Shown piece after piece: positions 1 through 7,659 of a stretch of 37,844 nucleotides of DNA. The notes beneath the pieces are model-generated. The model searched no databases. It worked only from the letters and a program-made list of their open reading frames with translations, and was not told the origin of the DNA. How positions within the stretch are numbered: the stretch's first letter is position 1; every line of letters begins with the position of its first letter. The position numbers were made by a program, and so were the translations under genes. Source of the DNA: Micrococcales bacterium (lineage in GTDB: Bacteria > Actinomycetota > Actinomycetes > Actinomycetales > WQXJ01); the NCBI GenBank assembly GCA_009784895.1, contig WQXJ01000022.1:1-37844 (forward strand), in the 5' to 3' direction.

Positions 1-30
1 GATCCGCTCAATCGGATCGTCAGATGTCAT
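1..30 (-). CDS. Start of a leftward gene (partial; product unknown, HflX possible by position)
   Basis: Only the first ten codons are in the window (MTSDDPIERI). They are preceded by a strong ribosome binding site, AGGGGAGAAA, directly before the ATG at 30. The start codon lies 25 bases from the divergent methyltransferase start. In many actinobacteria the GTPase gene hflX sits beside dapF and a small methyltransferase, so HflX is a candidate by synteny only; ten residues cannot establish it. The start itself is well supported by the ribosome binding site. Confidence 0.6.
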   Translation of the reverse strand, partial: MTSDDPIERI

Positions 31-55
31 TTTCTCCCCTGGTACGGTTGCCTGC

Positions 56-781
56 GTGTTGACCCCGGACTCACCACACTACTTCGCCTCCGGCGCCGAT
101 GGCGAGCTTGACGCCAGTTCGGTGACATGGCGAAATGTCACCCTGGCCGGGCAAAAGTGGCGGGTCGCAACGGCGCCGGGCGTGTTTTCCGCTGCCAGGG
201 TCGACTTGGGCACTCAGGTGCTGCTGCGCACGGTGGCCGGGTCTGGACTGGACCTACCGGCCGGCTACCGGCTGCTTGACCTTGGCTGCGGCTGGGGACC
301 TCTGGCTTTGGTTATGGCCAAGGCGGCACCATCTGCCGAAGTTTGGGCAGTTGACGTCAACCGGGTCGCCCTCCAACTAGTTGCTTTGACGGCCCAGGCA
401 GCCGGGCTTGACAACCTCCGTGTCGCCACCCCAGATCAGGCCGCTGAGCTGCGGCCCAACGTGATTTGGTCGAATCCGCCAATCAGAATTGGCAAGGCAG
501 CTCTGCACAACTTGCTGACCACCTGGCTGGGCCGTCTAGAACCCGGCGGCTGGGCCGATTTGGTGGTTCAACGCCACCTTGGGGCCGATTCCTTGCTGGC
601 TTGGTTGAACCACCAAGGCTGGCCCACCTCCAAACTGGCCAGTGCCAAGGGCTATCGCGTCCTCCGCGTCCTCAGCGCCGCCGACCCGCTCCACTCCCCT
701 ACACGCACCCCGCTCCCCAACCCTCTTCCCAACCCGCTCCACTCCCCTACACGCACCCCGCCCCCTTCCCCGCGAGATTGA
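56..781 (+). CDS. Class I SAM-dependent methyltransferase, RsmC/MTS-like small domain
   Basis: A 241-residue methyltransferase. The SAM-binding motif I is LLDLGCGWGPLAL near residue 73, and the substrate-site motif NPPIRIGK near residue 140 is typical of the RsmC/RlmG-like MTS family, which methylates guanine N2 in rRNA; the real substrate here is unknown. The N-terminal HYF and GVFSAARVDLGT segments match the actinobacterial single-domain homologues that lie next to dapF and hflX. The start is GTG at 56, or the adjoining TTG at 59. No Shine-Dalgarno is visible and the divergent start is only 25 bases away, so a leaderless transcript is plausible. The last ~30 residues are an abnormal Pro-rich tail made from a 30-bp direct repeat, and the TGA stop is supplied by a copy of the dispersed element (766-792), so the original C-terminus has probably been overwritten. 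Confidence 0.85.
   Translation: MLTPDSPHYFASGADGELDASSVTWRNVTLAGQKWRVATAPGVFSAARVDLGTQVLLRTVAGSGLDLPAGYRLLDLGCGWGPLALVMAKAAPSAEVWAVDVNRVALQLVALTAQAAGLDNLRVATPDQAAELRPNVIWSNPPIRIGKAALHNLLTTWLGRLEPGGWADLVVQRHLGADSLLAWLNHQGWPTSKLASAKGYRVLRVLSAADPLHSPTRTPLPNPLPNPLHSPTRTPPPSPRD
684..761 (+). repeat. Exact 30-bp direct repeat, period 48, in the methyltransferase tail
   Basis: The 30-base unit beginning ACCCGCTCCACTCCCCTAC occurs at 684-713 and exactly again at 732-761. The 48-base period equals 16 codons, so the frame is kept. Both copies encode PLHSPTRTP. The array abuts a dispersed element copy. Confidence 0.9.
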
Positions 782-792
782 GCCTTCGCACA
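766..792 (-). repeat. Dispersed element, copy 1 (reverse)
   Basis: Reverse-strand copy; on the plus strand it reads CGCGAGATTGAGCCTTCGCA after TTCCC. The methyltransferase is read into it as CCG CGA GAT TGA, so the element provides the stop. Confidence 0.85.
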
Positions 793-831
793 AGACCGGA
801 TCTGACCAGCCCCATTTCCCGCGCGTCCCAT

Positions 832-857
832 TTCCCGCGAGATTGAGCCTTCGCACA
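832..857 (-). repeat. Dispersed element, copy 2 (reverse)
   Basis: Nearly identical to copy 1, about 66 bp downstream in the same orientation. A partial extra start of the unit (CCCATTTCCCGCG) lies at 811-823. The 782-926 spacer holds little else: no clear promoter was recognised for the next gene. Confidence 0.85.
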
Positions 858-926
858 GAGTCCTCCTTGACCTGCGCCTTCATCCCGGCAGGGGGTGATG
901 TCCGTGGTTGGGTGAAGACTAACGGC

Positions 927-1982
927 ATGACGATGGCAACGGCGTTGGACAGGCAATTGGCGGCAGGCGGGACAGGTACCAGTGGCGCTGCAGGTGGGGT
1001 GTTTTCCCGGATGGAGCTGTTTCGCCAGGGCCTAACCCGCGGCCAGGTGACATATGGGGTCAGAAAAGGTCGCGTGGTCAAAGCCGCTGGAAAGGCCCTG
1101 ATCCAGCCGGCCGGCGACTTGACCATACCTCGCTGGGCCAAGGCCGCCTCCCTGACTTGGCCTGACGGCGTGGTCTGGGGCTGTTCAGCCTTGAAGCTGC
1201 ACCTGCCCAATGCTCCAATTCCCAACCGGGACCGCCTGCAAGTGGCTGTGCCGGTGGCTCGCCGCCACCAGACCAACCTTCAAGCCCTAAAAATCAAGGT
1301 CCCAAAGGACGAGCAAACCATCGCGTTTGGCGAGGTCAGGGTCCAGACCTTGGACGCCGCCATCGTCGATGCGCTGCGTTACCTGCCGGAAGACCAGGCC
1401 GATCCTCTACTGTCTTGGCTCATCTCCCGCCGCATAGTTGACCCGCGCACCTTTAGGCGGATCGCCAACCGACGACGCGGTTACCGAGGGGCGCGGCGCC
1501 TGCACTGGTACAAGGACATGGTCGAATCCAACGCCGCCTCCCTGGCCGAGCTGGACTGCCATTTGTTGATTCGGCAGTCGCTTGGCCTGCCGGACCAGGC
1601 TTGGCGGGCCAACGCTCCAATTCGTCTGGTCAACCGGGAATTGGTCTCTGTCGATGTACTGGTTGAAGGACTCAGAAAAGTAGTTGAAGTGGATGGCGCC
1701 CGGTACCACCGGGATCCCAATAAGGACCACGAAAGGGACAGGCTACTTGGCCAAACTGGCTTCGAGGTGCTGCGGCTTGACGCGGTTACGGTGATGTTCG
1801 ACAAGGTCAGAGCCATAAAGCTACTGCACCAATATCTGTTCCCAGACCGCGCACTCTTGGCTGAGCCGGGTGAACCCGGTGGGCCCCAACTGCCCAAGGC
1901 CCCGGCCTGGCAGCGCTACTGCCGGCAGCGGCGCGAGAAGACCATCCAGCCAGCCCGGCGCCGCCGCCGCCCGCGCGACTGA
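927..1982 (+). CDS. AbiEi-like winged-helix / DUF559 (VSR-fold nuclease-like) protein
   Basis: A 351-residue protein of a type very common in actinobacteria and usually annotated as type IV toxin-antitoxin AbiEi-like or DUF559. The N-terminal part (SRMELFRQGLTRGQVTYGV) resembles the AbiEi winged helix-turn-helix. The C-terminal part has the DUF559/VSR PD-(D/E)XK-like pattern: SVDVLVEG, then KVVEVDGARYHRD, then DRLLGQTGFEVLRLDA. The D in VDVL and the E-x-D in VEVDG are candidate metal ligands. The ATG at 927 is chosen because upstream codons run through dispersed repeats; GGGTGAAG lies about 9 bases before it. There is no AbiEii toxin beside it, so a toxin-antitoxin role is not supported by context. 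The tail is Arg/Pro-rich. The biochemical function is unknown. Confidence 0.75.
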   Translation: MTMATALDRQLAAGGTGTSGAAGGVFSRMELFRQGLTRGQVTYGVRKGRVVKAAGKALIQPAGDLTIPRWAKAASLTWPDGVVWGCSALKLHLPNAPIPNRDRLQVAVPVARRHQTNLQALKIKVPKDEQTIAFGEVRVQTLDAAIVDALRYLPEDQADPLLSWLISRRIVDPRTFRRIANRRRGYRGARRLHWYKDMVESNAASLAELDCHLLIRQSLGLPDQAWRANAPIRLVNRELVSVDVLVEGLRKVVEVDGARYHRDPNKDHERDRLLGQTGFEVLRLDAVTVMFDKVRAIKLLHQYLFPDRALLAEPGEPGGPQLPKAPAWQRYCRQRREKTIQPARRRRRPRD

Positions 1983-2028
1983 TACCCGAGCCGGAGAGTC
2001 GCACCTGATTCAAGCGACTCCAGGGTAT
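1982..2028. terminator. Imperfect hairpin between convergent genes, possible terminator
   Basis: ATACCC at 1982-1987 pairs with GGGTAT at 2023-2028, and GGAG(AG)TCGC pairs with GCGACTCC inside it. It overlaps the stop of the DUF559-type gene and lies between convergent transcripts. There is no U-tract. The rest of the 1983-2215 spacer holds dispersed element copy 3 and nothing else recognised. Confidence 0.45.
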
Positions 2029-2150
2029 GTATTTACCAGCCCAAGCTGGGCTGGCGACCAAAAACCGCTGCCCTTTGCCGCCAGCGGACTATTCGACGGG
2101 TCGATTTGGCGCGCAGTCTGTTAGCCGATGCCGCTACTTCGGTCGGCGTG

Positions 2151-2176
2151 TTAGCCGAGGCTCGACCTCGCGGGAA
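2151..2176 (+). repeat. Dispersed element, copy 3 (forward)
   Basis: Forward copy reading CTCGACCTCGCGGGAA after GCCGAGG. It lies in the spacer just past the dapF stop. Confidence 0.85.
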
Positions 2177-2215
2177 GTGGGGAGTTGCGGGCGGGCCGGG
2201 GTGGGAAACAGGCGC

Positions 2216-3199
2216 CTACAAAATGGTGCCTTCGGCCACCAGTTGCGCCGGACCGGTCAATAGGATCCAGTTCTCGCTTTGTTCAGGTTCCCTTATCTGG
2301 TTGTCAGTTGTGCCAAAGCTCGACCTCGCGGGAAGAGGGGGGGTTGGGAGGGGGGGGTGGGTCGGGTCGAAGACTAGGCGCAGACCCAGGTGGCCGCCGG
2401 GCAGTTTGACCGACCAGGCCGCAGGCCCATTTGGCCCGGACCAGGCCCAAGCGGCGGCGGCGGCCGCCGCCGCGCCGGTGCCACAGGACTGCGTTTCGCC
2501 CGAGCCGCGTTCGTAGACTCGCATTTCGATTGAGCCAGCTTGATCGATCACCACGAATTCGACGTTGACGCCGTCCGCCGGGGCCGGCGTCACCTCCGGC
2601 GCTTGGCTCAAGTCCAAGGCGGCCAGCTCCGATTGAGTTACGGCCGCCACTGCGTGGGGGTTGGACAGCAACACCGACAACCCCTGCAAAGGACGATCAA
2701 TACCCCGGGCCCTGATTTGGCAATCCCAGCCCTGTGCGAACGCCTCACTGCCACCGGGAAAGGACCATCCCCCCAGGTCAACCGCATACTCAGCGCCCAG
2801 CCGGGCCACCCGTACGGCACCAGCCCTGGTTCCAACCACGACTGATGCACCCTTGGGCAGCGCCAGCAACCCTCCAGCCACCAAGAAGGCCACGAAGACC
2901 CGAACCCCATTGCCGCACATTTCTGCCAGTGACCCATCGGCGTTGCGGTAGTCCATGAACCATTCGGCCCCAGGCTCAGCCTTGAGCACCGACTGACCTT
3001 CTACTAGCGCCGCAGATCGCACCGCCCGGATGACCCCGTCGCCGCCAACGCCGTGACGCCTGTCGGCCAGCAGACGGGCCATTTCGGAGCCAAAGTCGAT
3101 TCGGTCATCAGGATCGGCGAACAGCACAAAGTCGTTACCCGTGCCATGCCCTTTGACATAACGCAGGCCACTAAGTGCACCTGACCGACCCGAATCCAC
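2216..3199 (-). CDS. dapF: Diaminopimelate epimerase with an in-frame repeat insertion
   Basis: DapF interconverts LL- and meso-diaminopimelate for lysine and peptidoglycan synthesis in the cytosol. The two catalytic cysteines are present: C95 in MCGNGVRVF and C239 in SCGTGAAAA. The conserved GHGTGNDF motif is near residue 18. The GTG at 3199, 9 bases after the miaA stop, is the only start that keeps the N-terminus. The oddity is at the C-terminus. Normally the LPGG strand is followed after a few residues by the LTGPA-LVAEG strand. Here about 30 extra residues (roughly 279-309, Pro-rich, then LPARSSFGTT) separate LGLRLVFD from NWILLTGPAQLVAEGTIL. The insertion contains dispersed element copy 4. 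Because both flanking conserved strands are intact, the enzyme may still fold, with an enlarged surface loop. Confidence 0.95.
   Translation of the reverse strand: MDSGRSGALSGLRYVKGHGTGNDFVLFADPDDRIDFGSEMARLLADRRHGVGGDGVIRAVRSAALVEGQSVLKAEPGAEWFMDYRNADGSLAEMCGNGVRVFVAFLVAGGLLALPKGASVVVGTRAGAVRVARLGAEYAVDLGGWSFPGGSEAFAQGWDCQIRARGIDRPLQGLSVLLSNPHAVAAVTQSELAALDLSQAPEVTPAPADGVNVEFVVIDQAGSIEMRVYERGSGETQSCGTGAAAAAAAAWAWSGPNGPAAWSVKLPGGHLGLRLVFDPTHPPLPTPPLPARSSFGTTDNQIREPEQSENWILLTGPAQLVAEGTIL
2309..2334 (+). repeat. Dispersed element, copy 4, inside the dapF coding region
   Basis: Forward copy (TGCCAAAGCTCGACCTCGCG then GGAA) lying inside dapF, which is read on the other strand. DapF translates it as LPARSSFGT, an open frame of the element. 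Confidence 0.9.
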
Positions 3200-3208
3200 C
3201 AGCCCAGA

Positions 3209-4120
3209 CTAGCCGCTCAGCCAGGTGATGGCTTGCCTGGTCACGTCAGGACCGGCTCGAAGCCAGTTGATGCGGGAGTCGCGTTTGAACCACTTGCGTT
3301 GGCGCCGCGCCAGCTGCCGGGTGGCTTGCCCGATGCCGTCCCTGGCCTCAGCCGCGCCAACTTCACCATCCAGCAGGGCCAGGCACTGGGCGTAGCCGAT
3401 GGCCCGCGGTGCGGTTCGCCCGCGGCGCAGCCCTTGGCGCTCTAAGGCCACCACCTCATCGACTAGTCCGGCCTGCCACATCCAGTCGACTCGCCGATTG
3501 ATGCGGTGGTCGAGCTGTTCACCAGGCAAATCGATGCCAATGTAGGTGACTGGTCGCCAAGAATCAGGGCGTGGCAGCTGGGCGATGAACGGGCCGCCGG
3601 TTAGCTCGATCACCTCAAGCGCTCTGACCAGGCGCCGGGTGTTTTCCGGCGCAATGACCCTGGCTGCGGCCGGGTCTCGCGCCGCCAGTTCGCCGTGTAG
3701 GTAGTCGGAGCCGCGCGCCGCAGCTAACTCCTCCCATTTGCGCCTGATCACCGGGTCGGTACCGGGGAAGTCGATTAGGTCCAAGGCCGCCCTGACGTAT
3801 AGACCGGAACCACCAACCATGATGGCGGCTTTTCCCCTGGACCAGACCGAGTCAATTGCCGCCCGGGCTTGGCGCTGATAGGCCGCCACCGAGGCCTCCT
3901 CGGTCACATCAAGAACGTCGATTTGGTGGTGCACCACACCGCGTCGGAGGTTCTTGGGGGTTTTGGCCGTGCCAATGTCCATGCCGCGGTACAACGCCAT
4001 GGCATCGGCCCCGATGATTTCGCCGTCGAAGTGTTGGGCCAGGTCAAGGCCTAGAGCTGATTTGCCGGTGGCGGTGGGACCGACCACCGCGATCAGGCGG
4101 CCACAGTTAGTTGGCGGCAC
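3209..4120 (-). CDS. miaA: tRNA dimethylallyltransferase
   Basis: MiaA transfers a dimethylallyl group to N6 of A37 in tRNAs that read UNN codons, giving i6A, the substrate of MiaB encoded further along. The 303-residue protein has the P-loop VGPTATGKSALG near residue 13, the motif GEIIGADAMALYRGMDIGTAK, and IMVGGSGLYVRA. The C-terminal RQLARRQRKWFKRD is the usual tRNA-contacting segment. The GTG start at 4120 overlaps the end of the upstream FAD/Fe-S gene by 14 bases, so the two are probably co-translated. The order miaA-dapF is the standard actinobacterial order. Confidence 0.96.
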   Translation of the reverse strand: MPPTNCGRLIAVVGPTATGKSALGLDLAQHFDGEIIGADAMALYRGMDIGTAKTPKNLRRGVVHHQIDVLDVTEEASVAAYQRQARAAIDSVWSRGKAAIMVGGSGLYVRAALDLIDFPGTDPVIRRKWEELAAARGSDYLHGELAARDPAAARVIAPENTRRLVRALEVIELTGGPFIAQLPRPDSWRPVTYIGIDLPGEQLDHRINRRVDWMWQAGLVDEVVALERQGLRRGRTAPRAIGYAQCLALLDGEVGAAEARDGIGQATRQLARRQRKWFKRDSRINWLRAGPDVTRQAITWLSG

Positions 4121-6926
4121 GGGCCTGCAGCAGTACCTGAGCTAGGTGAAGCCCTTCGATTCCGGCCAGATCGGCGGCTTGTGTGCGGCAGGAAAAGCCG
4201 TCCGCCAGCAAAGTCACCGGGTCATCTTCGCTGGCCAAGGCTGGCAGCATTTGGCGCCCGGCGACTTTGACCGAAATGTCGTAGTGGGCTTTTTCCATGC
4301 CAAAGTTGCCGGCCATGCCGCAGCAACCCTCTAACAGTGTTAGCTCGGCCCCGGCTGATCGCAGTAGGGCCAGGTCAGCCTGGTAGCCCATAACCGAATG
4401 GTGATGGCAGTGCGGCTGAACCACAATCCGCTGGCCGTCCAAACGCGGCGGGGTCCAGTGTCCAGCGGCTTGATCGGCTGCCAGCACCTGGGCCAAGGTT
4501 TTGGTCTGGGCCGCCACTGCCGCTGCCCGGGGGTCGCCCGGCAAAAGATCCGGCAGGTCACCGCGCAGCACAGCCATGCAGCTCGGCTCGACCCCGACAA
4601 TGTCAACGCCATTGACGGCAAACGGCCCCAAGACCTCGAGCAGGCCAAGTAGCTTTTGCTTGGCCGAGCCCAGCTGACCGGTGGTGATCCAAGTCAACCC
4701 GCAGCAGACCGACGGCGGCGCCAGGTAGACGTCGTGCCCGGCGGTCCGCAAAACCTCAACAATGGCCAAATCAACCGCCGGCACCAACGAACTCGAAAAC
4801 GAGTCCGCCCACAAAATGACTGGCCGTTGACCAGCAACTTTAGCGTCGACATCGGGCAAGGGGCTGGCCAAGTCAAACTTGGCGGCCTGGTGGTGGAAGG
4901 TTTCCGGGGCGAAGCGCGGCAGCGAACGACGGCGGTCAATTCCGGCCGCGCCCAAGGCCAGTTTGGCCAGGCCGGGCAGGCGCAAAACCAGGTTGGCCAG
5001 ACCCGGCGCCTTGGCCGCCAAGCGGGTCCAGCGTGGCAGCCATCCCAACAAGTAGTGGTTGGGTGGGCGCAGGCGACCCTTGTAACGCCGGTGCAAGGTC
5101 TCCGACTTGAGCCTGGCCATGTCGACGCCGGCCGGGCAGTCCGAGGAGCAGGCCTTGCAAGCCAAGCAGTTCTCCAGAACCTGGGCCAGTTCGCCGGATC
5201 CAAAACCTCCACCAATCAACGAACCGTTGGCCAGCTCCTGCAAAACCCGGGCGCGGCCGCGGGTCGAATCCTCTTCCCGGCCGGTGGCCAGGAACGATGG
5301 GCACATGAAACCGGCGGTGTCGGTCCGGCACCGGGCCACGCCGGTGCAGCGGTGGGCGGCTCGGGTGATGTCGCCGCCGTCCTCGGCGAACTGGAAGCCA
5401 CCGGCGGCTGGCTGGGACCTGGCGGCGGGGCGGCGCAGGTCTTGGTCCAACGGTGCCGGATCAACTTTGACTCCGGGGTTCATCAAGTTATCCGGGTCGA
5501 ATAGGGCCTTGAACTGGCCCATCAACTCAATCGCGGCAGTCGAGTACATCTTGGGTAACAGTTCTGAGCGGGCTCGGCCGTCACCGTGCTCGCCGCTAAG
5601 TGAACCACCATGGGCCACCACCAGGTCAGCCGCTTGTTCCATGAACTGACGCAGGACCGTACCGTCGTTTTCCAGGGGAAAGTCGAGCCTGATATGAAGG
5701 CAGCCGTCGCCAAGGTGGCCATAGGGGATGCCCTCAAGGCCAAACTCGTTCATCAGCCGGTCGAATTGGCGCAGGTAGGCCCCCAGCTGGGCCGGCGGCA
5801 CGGCGGCGTCTTCGAATCCGGCCGAGCCTTGGTGGCCGCTGGGCGTGCGGCTGGCCAAGCCGGCGCCGTCTTCGCGGATTTTCCAGATCTGAGCCGCCTC
5901 CGGGCCGGATGGCAGGACCCGGCTGGACAGGGCGCCAGACGCATCCACCAGCTCTTTGACGGCTGAATCGTCTGCCATTTCGGCCATCAGCCAGGCGCCA
6001 CCGGCCGGCAGTTCCGGCACGGCGGCAGGCCCGCGGCGTAACCGCAGAACGTCGACCAGCTTCGAGTCGAGCCCCTCTAGGGCCAGCGGCTTGAAACCGA
6101 GCAGACCGGGTACTGCATCGCCCGCCTCCGGCAGCGAGTCGTAGGCCAACAGCACCAAATACGGCGAAGTGGCCAGGTCAACCAGCTTGACTGTGGCCTC
6201 AGTGACGATGCCGCAGGTGCCCTCTGACCCGACTAGAGCCCGGGCCAGGCGGGTGCCGTGCTCCGGCAAGAGGTGCTCTAAGCCATAGCCGCTAATCTGC
6301 CGGCCAAAGCGGCCGAATTCGGTGCGAATCGTGGCCAGGTGTTGCTCGACCAACGCACCCAGTCCGTCCACGACCGAAAGGTCGCAGTCCGCCTTGATGA
6401 CACGGCCTTTGCCGTCAATCAACTCCAAGGCCTCGACGTTGTCCGCCGTGCGGCCGTATGCCACGGCGTGGTTTCCGCAGGCGTTATTGCCAATCATCCC
6501 ACCAAAGGTGCAGCGAGAATGGGTTGAGGGATCTGGCCCAAAACGCAAACCATGCGGCTTGGCGGCGGCCTGGAGCACATCCATTACCAGGCCCGGCTGA
6601 ACCCTGGCCGTGCGGGCATCAGGGTCCAGCTCCAAGATCTGGTTCAAATGGGCCGAACAGTCAACCACAATGCCTGGGCCTATCGAATTGCCGGCGCAAC
6701 TGGTGCCCGCCCCGCGTGAGGTGAGGGGCACGGATAGGCTCCGCGCGACATCGGCCACCGCCGCAACCTCGTCGCTGTCTCTGGGGAAGACCACGACTTG
6801 CGGCACTACCCGGTAGTTCGAGGCGTCGGTCGAATATAGCCCTCTGGTCAGGGCCGAGCTATCGATCCGGCCGCCCATGGCCCGCCCCAGGGCGGCCACC
6901 AATTGGTCAGTGTCCACGGGTTTCAT
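4107..6926 (-). CDS. FAD-linked and Fe-S oxidoreductase (D-lactate/D-2-hydroxyacid dehydrogenase type)
   Basis: A fused enzyme of about 940 residues. The N-terminal half is a VAO/PCMH-type FAD domain (VPLTSRGAGTSCAG, GPDPSTHSRCTFGGMIGNNA), followed by the FAD-oxidase C-terminal domain with YGHLGDGCLHIRL and GEHGDGRARS. The C-terminal half carries an iron-sulfur binding segment (CTGVARC, FMCPS, NCLACKACSSDCPAGVD) and two cysteine-rich CCG motifs (SVCCGLTW, LEGCCGMAGNFG), as in GlpC/LldE-type proteins. This layout is shared by Dld-type D-lactate dehydrogenases and YdiJ-type D-2-hydroxyglutarate dehydrogenases, so the substrate is not certain. It probably passes electrons to the membrane chain. 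ATG at 6926 is preferred; an in-frame GTG at 6956 is possible, and neither has a good ribosome binding site. Its position upstream of miaA interrupts the usual miaB-miaA linkage. Confidence 0.88.
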   Translation of the reverse strand: MKPVDTDQLVAALGRAMGGRIDSSALTRGLYSTDASNYRVVPQVVVFPRDSDEVAAVADVARSLSVPLTSRGAGTSCAGNSIGPGIVVDCSAHLNQILELDPDARTARVQPGLVMDVLQAAAKPHGLRFGPDPSTHSRCTFGGMIGNNACGNHAVAYGRTADNVEALELIDGKGRVIKADCDLSVVDGLGALVEQHLATIRTEFGRFGRQISGYGLEHLLPEHGTRLARALVGSEGTCGIVTEATVKLVDLATSPYLVLLAYDSLPEAGDAVPGLLGFKPLALEGLDSKLVDVLRLRRGPAAVPELPAGGAWLMAEMADDSAVKELVDASGALSSRVLPSGPEAAQIWKIREDGAGLASRTPSGHQGSAGFEDAAVPPAQLGAYLRQFDRLMNEFGLEGIPYGHLGDGCLHIRLDFPLENDGTVLRQFMEQAADLVVAHGGSLSGEHGDGRARSELLPKMYSTAAIELMGQFKALFDPDNLMNPGVKVDPAPLDQDLRRPAARSQPAAGGFQFAEDGGDITRAAHRCTGVARCRTDTAGFMCPSFLATGREEDSTRGRARVLQELANGSLIGGGFGSGELAQVLENCLACKACSSDCPAGVDMARLKSETLHRRYKGRLRPPNHYLLGWLPRWTRLAAKAPGLANLVLRLPGLAKLALGAAGIDRRRSLPRFAPETFHHQAAKFDLASPLPDVDAKVAGQRPVILWADSFSSSLVPAVDLAIVEVLRTAGHDVYLAPPSVCCGLTWITTGQLGSAKQKLLGLLEVLGPFAVNGVDIVGVEPSCMAVLRGDLPDLLPGDPRAAAVAAQTKTLAQVLAADQAAGHWTPPRLDGQRIVVQPHCHHHSVMGYQADLALLRSAGAELTLLEGCCGMAGNFGMEKAHYDISVKVAGRQMLPALASEDDPVTLLADGFSCRTQAADLAGIEGLHLAQVLLQARAAN

Positions 6927-6970
6927 CCTAGGGCGTTCATCTGACCCCCACCTCACAGGTCCAGGTTAAC

Positions 6971-6995
6971 CGCCGCGAGAGCGAGGATTGGCTAA
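6971..6995 (-). repeat. Dispersed element, copy 5 (reverse)
   Basis: Diverged reverse copy (CCGCGAGAGCGAGGATTGGC). It forms the left arm of the hairpin at 6975-7017. Confidence 0.7.
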
Positions 6996-7017
6996 CGACG
7001 CCAAGCCTCACTCTCGC
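6975..7017. terminator. 18-bp-arm hairpin formed by two inverted element copies
   Basis: Arm 6975-6992 pairs with 7000-7017 over 18 bases with two mismatches, around the 7-base loop TAACGAC. It lies between the small Cys-rich gene (ending 7079) and the FAD/Fe-S gene, both leftward, so it could act as a terminator or transcript-stabilising structure. There is no U-run. Confidence 0.6.
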
Positions 7018-7020
7018 GAA
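6998..7020 (+). repeat. Dispersed element, copy 6 (forward)
   Basis: Forward copy (CCAAGCCTCACTCTCGCGAA) followed by the purine run GGAGGGGGG. It forms the right arm of the hairpin with copy 5. Confidence 0.7.
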
Positions 7021-7078
7021 GGAGGGGGGATAGTCCTGTTGGGCCCTGACCGCCTTGACGGCCACGGCAGGGAACAGA

Positions 7079-7255
7079 CTAGCCGAATAGCTTCCCCAAG
7101 AAGCCCTTTGGCTTGGCCGCATCGACCTCAGCCTGGCTGTGTTTGCCGCCGCACCATTGGTCGGCCGGCACTGTGGCTTTGACCTGGGCGATGTGCTGGC
7201 CGCAGCCAGCCCAAGTGGTCTTGCCGCAGACGCGGCATTTGGTGGGAGAGCACAT
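7079..7255 (-). CDS. Small Cys-rich (zinc-ribbon-like) protein, 58 aa
   Basis: A 58-residue protein beginning MCSPTKCRVCGKTTWAGCG, with a later DQWCGGKH and a C-terminal GFLGKLFG. The spacing C-x2-C-x7-C ... C-x3-H suggests one bound zinc ion. Small proteins with the same CGKTTWAGCG-H signature are widespread in actinobacteria and lack a known function. ATG at 7255 is preceded by GAAAGG about 9 bases upstream. It lies 62 bases downstream of the CstR-like gene on the same strand, so it probably belongs to the sulfur-stress unit; a link to persulfide or metal handling is inference. Confidence 0.75.
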   Translation of the reverse strand: MCSPTKCRVCGKTTWAGCGQHIAQVKATVPADQWCGGKHSQAEVDAAKPKGFLGKLFG

Positions 7256-7317
7256 AAGGATTGCCTTTCGGTTGGGTTTGTTGGTTCTGTTTTTCTCAGC
7301 AGGCCAGGGGACAGACC

Positions 7318-7659
7318 CTAGGCCAGCATCATGAACATTTTCTCGAGTTCTTGGATGGACGGTCCGTTCGAACCGTTCGCCGCCGGGGCCAGGCATTGCT
7401 TCATGCCTGAAGCCACGATGGCAAAACCGGCGCGGTCCACCGCTGCGGAGACTGCGGACAGCTGCGTGATAACCGCGCGGCATTCGGTGCCGGACTCAAC
7501 CGCCCTAATTAGCGCGCCGAGTTGGCCATAGGCCCGGTTTAGGCGGTTAAGGACCTGGCGGCGGACCTCTTCAGGTACCGGTTGGGCCGATGCCGCCGCG
7601 GGGCCACCTTGGCCAGGCCGGTTCACCTTGACCTGGGGTTGGAGTCTGGTGGTGGTCAC
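7318..7659 (-). CDS. cstR: CsoR-family repressor, CstR-like persulfide sensor
   Basis: A 113-residue DUF156/CsoR-family protein. The segment VLNRLNRAYGQLGALIRAVE and then C60-RAVITQLSAV match the family helix bundle closely. C60 and C89 (MKQCL) match the two sensing cysteines. The histidine that completes the copper site of true CsoR proteins four residues before the second cysteine is a glycine here. CstR proteins keep only the two cysteines and respond to persulfides and polysulfides by forming a Cys-Cys link. The GTG start at 7659 overlaps the TGA of the upstream reductase-rhodanese gene (GTGA), implying translational coupling. Target: most likely the palindrome at 9347-9362. A copper role is unlikely because the His is missing and no copper gene is nearby. 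Confidence 0.85.
   Translation of the reverse strand: MTTTRLQPQVKVNRPGQGGPAAASAQPVPEEVRRQVLNRLNRAYGQLGALIRAVESGTECRAVITQLSAVSAAVDRAGFAIVASGMKQCLAPAANGSNGPSIQELEKMFMMLA

Noticed and set aside
927-1982. Full AbiE type IV toxin-antitoxin pair
   Set aside because: Only the AbiEi-like/DUF559 partner is present; no nucleotidyltransferase toxin follows.
4656-5504. Long plus-strand open frame opposite the FAD/Fe-S gene
   Set aside because: Shadow of a well-supported high-GC gene; no recognisable motif.
7318-7659. Copper-sensing CsoR
   Set aside because: The copper-site histidine is absent, no copper exporter is near, and the partner gene is a persulfide-type reductase-rhodanese.
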